Assembly (NCBI GenBank): GCA_002420185.1
Contig: DIHO01000007.1
Coordinates: forward strand, 235,266 to 299,265
Reading direction: 5' to 3'
From: Opitutales bacterium UBA5694
GTDB taxonomy: Bacteria > Verrucomicrobiota > Verrucomicrobiia > Opitutales > Opitutaceae
DNA: 64,000 bases
Below, one piece after another: positions 63,872 through 64,000 of this stretch. Numbering within the stretch: position 1 is the first letter of the stretch; each line of letters begins with the position of its first letter. The position numbers and the translations under genes were made by a program. Below the pieces are notes generated by a model. That model saw only the letters and a list, made by a program, of their open reading frames with translations, was not told the origin of the DNA and did not search any database.

Positions 63872-64000
63872 AACATTATAGATTATTCTCCTTATAAATT
63901 GTTTAAATTGTTGTAAGAAAGATATTTATAATATTTATAGGGTTATATTTAATCGGGGAAATAAATACCTATTTCTGTATAGCTGCCACTAAAAACATTA

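Overview
The window reads as a chromosomal segment of a Gram-negative, probably aquatic member of the Verrucomicrobiota (Opitutae/Puniceicoccales-like) or a close relative in the PVC group. This is inferred from gene content: a TonB receptor, periplasmic Tat/Sec enzymes, several type I sulfatases, tandem DUF1080 (3-keto-disaccharide hydrolase), Gfo/Idh/MocA and DUF1501 families, and weak Shine-Dalgarno sequences. I cannot run searches, so the taxon is a guess.

Layout. 1-2.5 kb: 3' end of a TonB-dependent receptor with a clear terminator, then a compact operon of a 101-aa orphan protein, a divergent HemS-like haem-utilisation protein and a 53-aa membrane protein. 2.5-3.6 kb: decayed DNA with sulfatase fragments. 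3.6-23.7 kb: mostly housekeeping. It holds DUF1080, cutC, a GNAT, transketolase, rplS-trmD, rpsP (no rimM between), ychF, rhomboid, prc, prmC/prfA, a HAD phosphatase, a four-gene GldA/F/G-type ABC export operon ending in a DUF4340 protein, and an M48 lipoprotein protease. 24-27.1 kb: three-gene envelope operon of unknown function (TPR membrane protein, low-complexity secreted protein, small periplasmic protein). 27.1-35.6 kb: minus-strand nusA-infB-rbfA-nrnA-truB-ribF-tlyA-nadK superoperon with stop/start overlaps and an intrinsic terminator hairpin inside the nusA leader. 35.8-36.8 kb: two decayed genes (DUF2851 and a YacP-like NYN nuclease). 36.9-41.5 kb: small membrane protein, D,D-carboxypeptidase, UgpC/MsmX-type ABC ATPase, altronate-dehydratase family enzyme.

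41.5-56.8 kb is a carbohydrate/sulfatase region in visible decay. Intact genes are an esterase, a Tat-exported Gfo/Idh/MocA oxidoreductase, two active-looking sulfatases, a sulfatase-fold protein that has lost its catalytic residues, a GNAT, peptide deformylase, slyX and tRNA-Ser(UGA). Between them lie recognisable wrecks of a sulfatase, a DUF1501 protein, a TIM-barrel sugar isomerase and several unidentified genes. 56.8-64 kb is a surface-polysaccharide locus: three intact glycosyltransferase genes (two multi-domain), an NDP-sugar epimerase, and a dolichyl-phosphate-mannose-synthase-like pseudogene.

The most notable observations are the intact but catalytically stripped sulfatase (51381-52583), the promoter-terminator-nusA leader, the unannotated 53-aa membrane protein behind a HemS-like gene, and about ten pseudogenes that only appear when frames are joined across stops.
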